DNA of 8,126 bases from assembly GCA_947568605.1 (NCBI GenBank), contig CANOPV010000036.1, positions 1 to 8,126 on the forward strand, read 5' to 3'. This DNA is from an uncultured Clostridium sp. (lineage in GTDB: Bacteria > Bacillota > Clostridia > TANB77 > CAG-508). Made by a program: the position numbers and the translations under genes. Shown one piece after another: positions 1-5,470 of this stretch; the first letter of the stretch is position 1; every line of letters begins with the position of its first letter. The notes below the pieces were generated by a model. It saw only the letters and a list, made by a program, of their open reading frames with translations. It was not told the origin of the DNA and searched no databases.

Positions 1-2084
1 ACTATGTCTCCTACTGATACTATGTCTGATGGTTTTTTTACGTAATTATTGCTTAATTCTGATATATGTACTAACCCATCATATTTTACTCCTATGTCTA
101 CAAATGCTCCAAAATCTATTACATTTCTTACTGTTCCACTTAATATCATTCCTTCGTATAGGTCTTCAAATTTTAATACATCTGCTCTTAATATTGGTTT
201 TGGCATTTCTTCTCTTGGGTCTCTTCCCGGTTTTATTATTTCTTGTATTATGTCTTTTAATGTTAATTCTCCTATGTTTAGTTCTTTTGATAATTGTATT
301 GTGTTTACTTTTTTTAATTCTTCTTTTAAATTTTCTAATTTTTCTTTATCTTTTATGTCTTCTATTTTATACCCTATTTTTTCTAATAATTTTGTTGTTG
401 CTTCATAACTTTCAGGGTGTACTGCTGTAATTTCTAATGGGTTTTCGCCATCAAATATTCTTATAAAACCTGCACATTGCTGGTATGCTGTTTTTCCTAA
501 TTTGGCGACTTTTAATAATTGTTTTCTACTTGTGAATTTTCCATTTTCGTTTCTATATTGTACTATGTTTTTTGATATTGTATTGTTTATTCCTGATACA
601 TAAGATAGTAATGATGGAGTTGCTGTGTTTACATCTACTCCGACTTTATTAACTGCGTCTTCTACTACTCCTGTTAGGCTTTCGTTTAATTTCTTTTGGT
701 TTACATCGTGCTGATATTGCCCAACGCCTATTGCTTTTGGGTCGATTTTTACAAGTTCTGCTAATGGGTCTTGTAAACGTCTTGCTATTGATATTGCTCC
801 TCTTAATGATACATTTATATTTGGATATTCTTCTGTTGCAAGTTTTGATGCTGAATATACTGATGCTCCTGCTTCACTTACTATTGTATAGTATACTTCT
901 TCTTTTGTTTGTTTTATTACTTCTGAAACAAATTGTTCTGATTCTCTTGATGCTGTTCCGTTTCCTATTGCTATCATATTTACATTATATTTTTCTATTA
1001 AATTTAATAATACCTTTTTTGCACCATCAACATCGTTTTGTGGTGCTGTTGGATATATTGTTGCAGTGTCTAGTAATTTTCCCGTATCATCTATTACTGC
1101 GATTTTACATCCTGTTCTATATGCTGGGTCAAAGCCTATTACTGTTAAGTTTTTTAACGGTGCTCCTAATAGTAATTGTTTTGCATTTTGACCGAATACT
1201 TTTATTGCTTGTTCTTCTGCTTTTTCTGTTAAGTCTGCTCTTATTTCTCTGTCTATTGATGGTTCTATTAGTCTTTTAAAACTGTCTATTATTGTATTTT
1301 CTAATATTTCTTTAAATTGTGTTTGACCTTTTATTATGTCTTTTTTTATTAATTCTAATATTTTTTCTTCTGGCTTTTCTATTTTTACTTTTAAATATTC
1401 TTCTTTTTCGCCTCTATTTATTGCTAGTATTCTATGACTTGGTATTTGTTTTAGTAATTCACTAAAATCGTAATACATTTCATAACTTGATTTTTCTTCT
1501 TTTGCTGATTTTGTTATTATCAAACCTTCTCTATAACATATTTTCTTTATTTGTTTTCTATATTCTGCATTGTCTGAAATGTTTTCTGCTATTATGTCCA
1601 TTGCACCTGAAATAGCGTCTTCCGCAGTGTTTACTCCCTTTTCTTCATTTATATATTGTTTTGCAATTTCTTTTATGTCTTTTTTCTCATTTTGCATATA
1701 TATTATTATTGATAATGGTTCTAGTCCTTTTTCTTTTGCTATTGTAGCACGTGTTCTCTTTTTTTGTTTGTATGGTCTATATATGTCTTCTACTTCTGCA
1801 AGTGTTATTGCGTTTTCTATTGATGTTGTTATTTCGTTTGTTAGTTTTCCTTGTTCTTCTATACTATGTATTACTTCTTTTTTTCTTGTTTCTAGGTTTC
1901 TTAAATATGTTAGTCTTTCTCCTAAGTTTCTTAGTGTTTCGTCGCTTAAATTTCCTGTTACTTCTTTTCTATATCGTGCAATAAATGGTATGGTGTTTCC
2001 TTCATCTATTAATTTTACTGTGTTTTCTACTTGTGTGTATTTTATATTTAATTCTTCTGCTATTATTTGTATAATTTTTTCCAT
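1..2084 (-). CDS. tex: Tex (YhgF) S1 RNA-binding transcription accessory protein, C-terminus cut by window edge
   Basis: Translating the minus strand from the ATG at 2084-2082 gives 694 uninterrupted residues running off the window. Tex is a cytoplasmic nucleic-acid-binding protein linked to transcription and RNA turnover. Visible parts in order: an N-terminal helical region (EELNIK, then FIARYRKEVTG near residue 40); the YqgF/RNase H-like core beginning near 313 with GFDPAYRTG at 317 onward, then GNGTASRE and SEAGASVYSAS; the strongly conserved IDPKAIGVGQYQHDV stretch; helix-hairpin-helix repeats at about 485-560 (SYVSGIN, KLGKTAYQQCAGF); and an S1 domain from about 640 (GTVRNVIDFGAFVDIG, DGLVHISEL). 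Only the last few dozen residues should be missing, given the usual Tex length of about 710-730. The AGGAAAGGAA ribosome site at 2091-2100 supports this start. No frameshift was found. Codons are mostly A-ending. Confidence 0.96.
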   Translation of the reverse strand, partial: MEKIIQIIAEELNIKYTQVENTVKLIDEGNTIPFIARYRKEVTGNLSDETLRNLGERLTYLRNLETRKKEVIHSIEEQGKLTNEITTSIENAITLAEVEDIYRPYKQKKRTRATIAKEKGLEPLSIIIYMQNEKKDIKEIAKQYINEEKGVNTAEDAISGAMDIIAENISDNAEYRKQIKKICYREGLIITKSAKEEKSSYEMYYDFSELLKQIPSHRILAINRGEKEEYLKVKIEKPEEKILELIKKDIIKGQTQFKEILENTIIDSFKRLIEPSIDREIRADLTEKAEEQAIKVFGQNAKQLLLGAPLKNLTVIGFDPAYRTGCKIAVIDDTGKLLDTATIYPTAPQNDVDGAKKVLLNLIEKYNVNMIAIGNGTASRESEQFVSEVIKQTKEEVYYTIVSEAGASVYSASKLATEEYPNINVSLRGAISIARRLQDPLAELVKIDPKAIGVGQYQHDVNQKKLNESLTGVVEDAVNKVGVDVNTATPSLLSYVSGINNTISKNIVQYRNENGKFTSRKQLLKVAKLGKTAYQQCAGFIRIFDGENPLEITAVHPESYEATTKLLEKIGYKIEDIKDKEKLENLKEELKKVNTIQLSKELNIGELTLKDIIQEIIKPGRDPREEMPKPILRADVLKFEDLYEGMILSGTVRNVIDFGAFVDIGVKYDGLVHISELSNNYVKKPSDIVSVGDI

Positions 2085-2127
2085 TTGAATTTCCTTTCCT
2101 AATTAGTATAATCTAGTTATTTTAATT

Positions 2128-2156
2128 ATTATATAATAATACCTTATTTTTTTCAA
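2128..2156 (-). promoter_or_regulatory. SigA-type promoter of tex
   Basis: Minus strand reads TTGAAA (2156-2151), a 17-nt spacer, then TATAAT (2133-2128). The predicted start near 2121 leaves a leader of about 37 nt ahead of tex. It is divergent from the small plus-strand peptide promoter, with about 30 bp between the two -35 boxes. Confidence 0.75.
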
Positions 2157-2187
2157 CAAAAATATGGCAAAATATGAACAAATTTTC

Positions 2188-2216
2188 TTTACAAGTAATC
2201 TGATTTTTTGTATAAT
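2188..2216 (+). promoter_or_regulatory. SigA-type promoter of the small peptide transcript
   Basis: TTTACA at 2188-2193, a 17-nt spacer, and a perfect TATAAT at 2211-2216. Predicted start is about 2222-2223, giving a 5' leader of roughly 43 nt. Its strength is notable because the only reading frame it serves encodes 30 residues. Confidence 0.75.
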
Positions 2217-2265
2217 TAACAAGCCTGAGTAATTAGGTAATCTAACGAAAGGGGGTATAATATTT

Positions 2266-2279
2266 ATGACTTCATTCGA
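2266..2279 (+). repeat. Direct repeat copy 1, covering the peptide start codon
   Basis: ATGACTTCATTCGA occurs here and at 2457-2470. With the next four bases the two copies match at 17 of 18 positions (TTTA here against ATTA). This copy begins exactly at the peptide's ATG. Confidence 0.9.
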
Positions 2280-2358
2280 TTTAATCTGGCGATTAATTGT
2301 TTTATTATTGTTGAACAGTAAAGGCAATGAAAACCAAGAACGAACTAAAAAAGATTAA
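2266..2358 (+). CDS. 30-residue hydrophobic peptide, candidate type I toxin
   Basis: ATG at 2266 to TAA at 2356-2358 encodes 30 residues. MTSFDLIW is followed by RLIVLLLLN and a polar, charged tail (SKGNENQERTKKD). The first 16 residues could form one short membrane or amphipathic helix interrupted by Arg9. A strong AAAGGGGG ribosome site lies at 2248-2255, 10 nt before the ATG. The unit has its own promoter and a textbook terminator. The size and plan (short hydrophobic segment, charged C-terminus) resemble type I toxins such as Fst, but I see no Fst-like Pro-x3-Gly motif and do not recognise the sequence. Codons such as CGA, TGG and TTG differ from the neighbours' A-ending usage. It could instead be a non-toxic membrane peptide, or the RNA could be the functional product. 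Confidence 0.68.
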   Translation: MTSFDLIWRLIVLLLLNSKGNENQERTKKD

Positions 2359-2365
2359 ATTCTTT

Positions 2366-2395
2366 CAGGCAAGCTGACACTTGCCTGTTTTTATT
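2366..2395 (+). terminator. Rho-independent terminator of the peptide transcript
   Basis: CAGGCAAG (2366-2373) pairs perfectly with CTTGCCTG (2380-2387) around the 6-nt loop CTGACA, followed by TTTTTATTTTAT. The stem begins 8 nt after the peptide stop. The loop carries CTGA, which fits the YUNR U-turn pattern found in some antisense-target loops. Confidence 0.92.
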
Positions 2396-2410
2396 TTATA
2401 TTAAAATTTA

Positions 2411-2445
2411 ATAAAAAAATGGAGATTATGCGGACACATAATCTC
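2411..2445 (-). terminator. Rho-independent terminator of the antisense RNA and of the ABC-F gene
   Basis: On the minus strand GAGATTATG (2445-2437) pairs with CATAATCTC (2430-2422) around the loop TGTCCG, followed by CA and seven T residues (2419-2413). It is the first terminator after the ABC-F stop codon as well as the end of the small RNA. Only about 15 bp separate it from the oppositely directed peptide terminator. Confidence 0.9.
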
Positions 2446-2456
2446 GGTACTGTTTA

Positions 2457-2470
2457 ATGACTTCATTCGA
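2457..2470 (+). repeat. Direct repeat copy 2, inside the antisense RNA
   Basis: Second copy of ATGACTTCATTCGA. On the plus strand it would only open a six-codon frame (MTSFEL, stop) with no ribosome site, so it is not a gene. On the minus strand it is the presumed pairing region of the small RNA. A looser match extends upstream (GGTA plus TTTA in both copies), suggesting it arose by duplication of the peptide's initiation region. Confidence 0.9.
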
Positions 2471-2486
2471 ATTATAAGTTACTTAT

Positions 2487-2515
2487 ATAGTAACATATTA
2501 TTAGTATATTGTCAA
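2487..2515 (-). promoter_or_regulatory. SigA-type promoter of the antisense RNA
   Basis: Consensus TTGACA (2515-2510), a 17-nt spacer, then TACTAT (2492-2487) on the minus strand. It sits just 22 nt beyond the ABC-F stop codon and faces the peptide promoter. Confidence 0.75.
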
Positions 2516-2537
2516 TACTAATTTTTATACAAAAATT

Positions 2538-4118
2538 TTATTCAATTTCTAAATATTCGTTATATGTGCATTCTCTATCAATTAATTTTTCTTTCTTTAT
2601 GTCTATTATTCTGTTTGCTACTGTTTGTGTTAATTGGTGGTCGTGTGATGTAAATAATATATTTCCTTTGAATTTTATCATTCCTTCGTTTACTGCTGTT
2701 ATACTTTCCATATCTAAATGATTTGTTGGTTCGTCTAATATTATTAAGTTAGCACCTGATAACATCATTTTTGATAACACACATCTTACTTTTTCTCCTC
2801 CTGATAATACATTTACTTTTTTTAATGCTTCTTCACCTGAAAATAACATTCTTCCTAAAAATCCCCTTATGTATGTTTCGTCTGGGTCTTTTGAGTATTG
2901 TCTTAACCATTCTACTAAATTTTGGTCTGTTTCAAATAAATAGTTATTATCTTTTGGGAAGTATGATGATGTTATTGTTGTTCCCCATATTAGTTCTCCT
3001 GAGTCTTGTTCCATTTCTCCTGATATTATTTGAAATAACGTAGTTTTTGCTACTTCGTTGTCTGCTAAAAATGCTATTTTGTCTCCTGGTTTTACTGTAA
3101 ATGAAATGTTGTCTAGTATTTTTTCTCCGTCTATTGTTTTTGAAATGTTTTTTAATGTTAATATTTCTTTTCCTGGTTCTCTATCAGGTTTAAAGTCTAT
3201 ATATGGATATTTTCTGTTTGATGGTTTTATTTCGTCTAATTCAATTTTTTCTAATGATTTTTTTCTTGATGTTGCTTGTTTTGATTTTGATGCGTTTGCA
3301 CTAAATCTTGCAATGAATTCTTGTAGTTCTTTTATTTTTTCTTCTTTCTTTTTATTTGCATCTTTCATTTGTTGTAATGCTAACCTACTTGATTCATACC
3401 AGAAATCATAGTTTCCTGGATATACTTTTATTTTTCCAAAGTCAACATCTGCTATGTGTGTACATACTTTATTTAAAAAGTATCTATCGTGTGATACAAC
3501 TATAACTGTGTTTTCAAAGTTTATTAGGAATTCTTGTAGCCAGTTTATACTTTTTAAATCTAAATCGTTTGTAGGCTCGTCTAATAAAAGTATATCAGGG
3601 TTTCCAAATAATGCTTGTGCTAATAATACTTTTACTTTGTCTTTTGCTTCTATTTCTTTCATATATTTTTCGTGTAGGTCTGTTTCTATTCCTAATTCAT
3701 TTAATAATATTGCTGCATCTGATTCTGCATTCCATCCGTCTAATTCTGCAAATTTTTCTTCTAATTTTGCGACTTTCATTCCGTCTTCTTCTGAAAAGTC
3801 TGGTTTTAAATATATTTCTTCTTTTTCTTTCATTATGTTATATAATTCTTGATTTCCCATTATTACTGTGTCTATTACTTTAAATTCTTCATAGGCAAAG
3901 TGGTCTTGTTTTAATACAGATAGTCTTTCTGTTTTTTCTTTTGAGACTTCTCCTTTACTTGGTTCTATTTCTCCTGATAATACTTTTAAGAATGTTGATT
4001 TTCCTGCTCCGTTTGCTCCTATGATTCCGTAGCAGTTTCCTTTTCCAAATTTGATGTTTACATCTTCAAATAAGATTCTTTTTCCGAATCTTACTGTAAC
4101 TCCTATTGCGTTTAACAT
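2538..4118 (-). CDS. ykpA: ABC-F family ATPase, YkpA/YbiT type
   Basis: 526 residues with two fused ABC ATPase domains and no membrane segments, so an ABC-F ribosome-associated or translation-quality protein rather than a transporter. NBD1: Walker A GANGAGKST (34-42), DEPTNDLD (180-187), SHDR (209-212). A Lys/Glu-rich linker at about 245-300 is the ABC-F inter-domain arm. NBD2: LSGGE (438-442), DEPTNHLD (462-469), SHDH (491-494). The stretch VYPGNYDFWYESS after NBD1 is typical of the YkpA/YbiT group. NBD1 lacks an LSGGQ signature (IEAKDK at 156-161), and NBD2 has a degenerate Walker A (ADNEVAKTT, 352-360). AAGGAGG at 4125-4131, 6 nt before the ATG, fixes the start. Housekeeping ABC-F is more likely than an antibiotic-resistance type. 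Confidence 0.94.
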   Translation of the reverse strand: MLNAIGVTVRFGKRILFEDVNIKFGKGNCYGIIGANGAGKSTFLKVLSGEIEPSKGEVSKEKTERLSVLKQDHFAYEEFKVIDTVIMGNQELYNIMKEKEEIYLKPDFSEEDGMKVAKLEEKFAELDGWNAESDAAILLNELGIETDLHEKYMKEIEAKDKVKVLLAQALFGNPDILLLDEPTNDLDLKSINWLQEFLINFENTVIVVSHDRYFLNKVCTHIADVDFGKIKVYPGNYDFWYESSRLALQQMKDANKKKEEKIKELQEFIARFSANASKSKQATSRKKSLEKIELDEIKPSNRKYPYIDFKPDREPGKEILTLKNISKTIDGEKILDNISFTVKPGDKIAFLADNEVAKTTLFQIISGEMEQDSGELIWGTTITSSYFPKDNNYLFETDQNLVEWLRQYSKDPDETYIRGFLGRMLFSGEEALKKVNVLSGGEKVRCVLSKMMLSGANLIILDEPTNHLDMESITAVNEGMIKFKGNILFTSHDHQLTQTVANRIIDIKKEKLIDRECTYNEYLEIE

Positions 4119-4154
4119 TTTGTTCCTCCTTGTTTTTATTTAAGTAGGCTTTCG

Positions 4155-4187
4155 AAATGCGGACGACCAATGGTTGCCCCTACATTT
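4155..4187 (-). repeat. Imperfect palindrome in the ABC-F leader
   Basis: An outer AAATG/CATTT pair (4155-4159, 4183-4187) encloses GGGCAACC ATT GGTCGTCC on the minus strand, which forms a stem with one A-C mismatch and one G-U pair. It lies between the predicted ABC-F transcription start (about 4198) and its ribosome site, so it would be a leader hairpin. The GTAGGGGCAACC-type sequence has the look of an extragenic palindromic repeat of Clostridia; I cannot test its copy number here. Confidence 0.5.
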
Positions 4188-4204
4188 CTCTGCTATTGGC
4201 ATTT

Positions 4205-4233
4205 AGTATAATTTATTTAGAACCCCCTGTCAT
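4205..4233 (-). promoter_or_regulatory. Probable promoter of the ABC-F gene, -35 inside the MITE-like element
   Basis: Minus strand ATGACA (4233-4228), a 17-nt spacer, TATACT (4210-4205). The -35 box is one arm of the outermost hairpin of the element at 4220-4364, while the -10 is in flanking DNA. The leader would be about 80 nt. No better promoter is visible nearer the gene. Confidence 0.55.
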
Positions 4234-4364
4234 CTTCGATGACAGCCCCCTTAAATAAAGGGGCCAAGATTAAGCAATTTCTTCGAAGTTTGATTTTCAA
4301 AACGTGTATATAGTATTCTTGCCTCCCTTATTTAAGGGAGGTGGCACGAAGTGCCGGAGGGTTC
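4220..4364. mobile_element. 145-bp MITE-like non-coding element with inverted-repeat ends
   Basis: The ends are imperfect inverted repeats of about 48 bp: 4220-4268 begins GAACCCCC and ends CCAAG; the reverse complement of 4318-4364 begins GAACCCTCC and ends GGCAAG. Each end folds into two hairpins: 4227-4245 (CTGTCATC/GATGACAG) and 4247-4263 on the left; 4322-4341 (CCTCCCTT/AAGGGAGG) and 4343-4355 (GGCAC/GTGCC) on the right. The core of about 50 bp has no coding capacity. Its GC content stands out sharply from the surroundings. I could not identify a clear target-site duplication, so MITE status is inferred from structure. Confidence 0.65.
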
Positions 4365-4464
4365 GTATGTAATTATTAATTAAAAATAATTTTTAGCAAA
4401 AAATCTAATTATTTTAAACAATGTTTATATTATAACTTATTTTACGAATTTTTCCAATAGTATA
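4365..4464. other. AT-rich spacer with no gene
   Basis: This is the rest of the 4119-4521 non-coding gap, outside the palindrome, element and promoters listed separately. It is almost pure A and T, and I see no reading frame, RNA gene or terminator in it. Confidence 0.6.
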
Positions 4465-4493
4465 TTGAAAAAAATATACTTTTTTGTTATACT
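4465..4493 (+). promoter_or_regulatory. SigA-type promoter of dCMP deaminase
   Basis: TTGAAA (4465-4470), a 17-nt spacer, TATACT (4488-4493). The predicted start near 4500 leaves a leader of only about 22 nt, which carries the GGAG ribosome site. Confidence 0.72.
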
Positions 4494-4521
4494 TATGTAA
4501 ATATTATATGGAGTTGATTTT

Positions 4522-4995
4522 ATGGATAGAGTTGATAAAATTAATTATTATTTGGATATTGCTAAAAGTGTTTCAGAAAGAGGCACTTGTCTTAGAAATA
4601 ATTATGGCAGTGTTATTGTTAAAAATGATGAGATTATTTCAACAGGTTATACTGGTGCTCCAAGAGGTAGAAAGAATTGTATTGATATTGGAGAGTGTAG
4701 ACGAAAAAAATTAAATTTACCTAGTGGCACTGGTTATGAGGCTTGTCGTTCTGTACATAGTGAGCAAAATGCTATTATTAGTGCTGCTAGAAATGATATG
4801 ATTGGTGGTACTTTGTATTTGGTTGGCGTTAATAAAAGGACTGGTGAATATGTTTCTGATAATAAACCTTGTACTTTGTGTAAGAGAATGATTATGAATG
4901 CTGGTATTAAACAGGTTGTTATGCGTGATACAGATTCTTCTTATAGAATTGAGAGTGTGGATGAATGGATTGAAAATGATGATACATTAATTTAG
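4522..4995 (+). CDS. comEB: dCMP deaminase (ComEB type)
   Basis: 157 residues, normal for the family. The enzyme converts dCMP to dUMP, feeding thymidylate synthesis in the cytoplasm. Zinc site: H79 and catalytic E81 in the motif VHSEQNAI, with C117 and C120 in KPCTLCKR. Upstream, YGSVIV and GYTGAPRG match the substrate-binding region of dCMP deaminases, and CRSVHSEQNAI separates it from cytidine or tRNA adenosine deaminases. GGAG at 4510-4513 sits 8 nt before the ATG. It is the only sizeable plus-strand gene here and uses T-ending codons, opposite to its neighbours. It converges on cytidine deaminase; its TAG stop is the first part of the shared hairpin. The comEB symbol is by family, not proof of a competence role. 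Confidence 0.95.
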   Translation: MDRVDKINYYLDIAKSVSERGTCLRNNYGSVIVKNDEIISTGYTGAPRGRKNCIDIGECRRKKLNLPSGTGYEACRSVHSEQNAIISAARNDMIGGTLYLVGVNKRTGEYVSDNKPCTLCKRMIMNAGIKQVVMRDTDSSYRIESVDEWIENDDTLI

Positions 4996-5025
4996 CTCAA
5001 AAGTGAACTTTGTTCACTTTTGAGC
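4995..5025. terminator. Convergent intergenic hairpin, likely bidirectional terminator
   Basis: GCTCAAAAGTGAAC (4995-5008) pairs perfectly with GTTCACTTTTGAGC (5012-5025) around a TTT loop, a 14-bp stem. It overlaps the last base of the dCMP deaminase stop and ends 12 nt before the cytidine deaminase stop. The tracts on both sides are AT-rich, but neither is a clean T run, so termination efficiency is uncertain. Confidence 0.65.
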
Positions 5026-5037
5026 CATTTATAATAT

Positions 5038-5430
5038 TTATATACTAAAATTTTCTGGTAGTAAATCACTTATTTTGTATTCTTTTATATTGTTTGTTTC
5101 GTCTAATGTATATATTTTAAAGTCTTCTGGTACAAATTCACTTATAAATTGTCTACAATATCCACACGGTGTTGTTGGCTCTAACTCTTTTCCTTTTTTT
5201 CCTGCTACTACTGCTATATATTCAAATTCTTTTTCTCCTTCTGATATTGCTTTTAAAAATGCTACTCTTTCTGCACATATTGCCATTATTCCGTGATTTT
5301 CTATGTTACACCCTGTATATACTTTTCCACTCTTTGTTACTAGTGTTGCTCCTACACAAAAGTTTGAGTATGGTGAATGTGCTTTTTCCATTGCTTGTTT
5401 TGCTTTTTCAAATGCTTCATTTATATTCAT
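5038..5430 (-). CDS. cdd: Cytidine deaminase (homotetrameric type)
   Basis: 130 residues, the usual size of the small tetrameric enzyme. It converts cytidine and deoxycytidine to uridine and deoxyuridine in pyrimidine salvage. Zinc ligands are C52 (in CAER, with catalytic E54), C89 and C92 (PCGYCRQ). SPYSNF (19-24) and GCNIEN (40-45) are the expected substrate-binding stretches. The ATG at 5430 gives the family's normal N-terminus (YSNF near residue 21). The gene follows superoxide reductase by 40 nt and is probably cotranscribed. No good ribosome site is adjacent; the AGGAGG is 30 nt away across a hairpin, described separately. Confidence 0.96.
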   Translation of the reverse strand: MNINEAFEKAKQAMEKAHSPYSNFCVGATLVTKSGKVYTGCNIENHGIMAICAERVAFLKAISEGEKEFEYIAVVAGKKGKELEPTTPCGYCRQFISEFVPEDFKIYTLDETNNIKEYKISDLLPENFSI

Positions 5431-5467
5431 AGTATTTCTTCGTATTTTTATTATACGAATCCTCCTT
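5431..5467 (-). promoter_or_regulatory. Ribosome binding site for cdd with a hairpin as spacer
   Basis: On the minus strand AGGAGG (5466-5461) is followed by one A, then TTCGTAT (5459-5453), loop AATAAAA, ATACGAA (5445-5439), then eight bases and the ATG. Read linearly the spacing is 30 nt, too long. With the 7-bp hairpin folded it becomes 9 nt, near optimal. The ten codons between are open and in frame but begin with ATT and offer no standard start, so an N-terminal extension is unlikely. Confidence 0.6.
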
Positions 5468-5470
5468 TTT

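Larger units (their letters stand above)
2411..2480 (-). ncRNA. Predicted antisense small RNA of about 70 nt, candidate antitoxin
   Basis: The sequence has a strong minus-strand promoter at 2487-2515, no reading frame worth noting, and a terminator about 35 nt downstream of the predicted start near 2480. The RNA would contain UCGAAUGAAGUCAU (from 2470-2457), complementary over 14 nt to the first codons of the 30-residue peptide mRNA. A further UACC lies just beyond, matching the GGTA next to that mRNA's ribosome site. Its length is close to that of RNA II of the par locus. It begins in the 3' region of the ABC-F gene, whose mRNA, if it reads on, would carry the same sequence. The start and length are inferred, not measured. 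Confidence 0.65.

Noticed and set aside
29..1984. Several long Leu/Phe/Ser-rich open frames on the plus strand over tex
   Set aside because: They are antisense to a conserved Tex protein. The Leu/Phe richness is just the reverse of A-rich codons and not membrane proteins; none has a ribosome site.
2103..2327. 74-codon open frame on the minus strand across the tex promoter and peptide gene
   Set aside because: It covers the tex promoter and the antisense of the peptide, has no ribosome site or recognisable motif, and is of the low-complexity Ile/Asn/Lys type expected by chance in AT-rich DNA.
2266..2470. The 14-bp direct repeats as attachment sites or target-site duplications of a small mobile element
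   Set aside because: One copy starts exactly at a start codon and the other lies in the facing RNA; no integrase, terminal inverted repeats or transposase are present. Antisense pairing explains them better.
2457..2477. Mini-frame MTSFEL at the second repeat
   Set aside because: Six codons, no ribosome site and no plus-strand promoter; it is a by-product of the repeat.
2509..3883. Leu/Ser-rich plus-strand frames over the ABC-F gene
   Set aside because: They are antisense images of a well-supported ABC-F coding sequence, with no family match or initiation signal.
5431..5460. N-terminal extension of cytidine deaminase beginning at an ATT or ATA codon next to the AGGAGG
   Set aside because: It is in frame and open but needs a very rare start; the ATG at 5430 gives the usual family N-terminus and the hairpin restores spacing.
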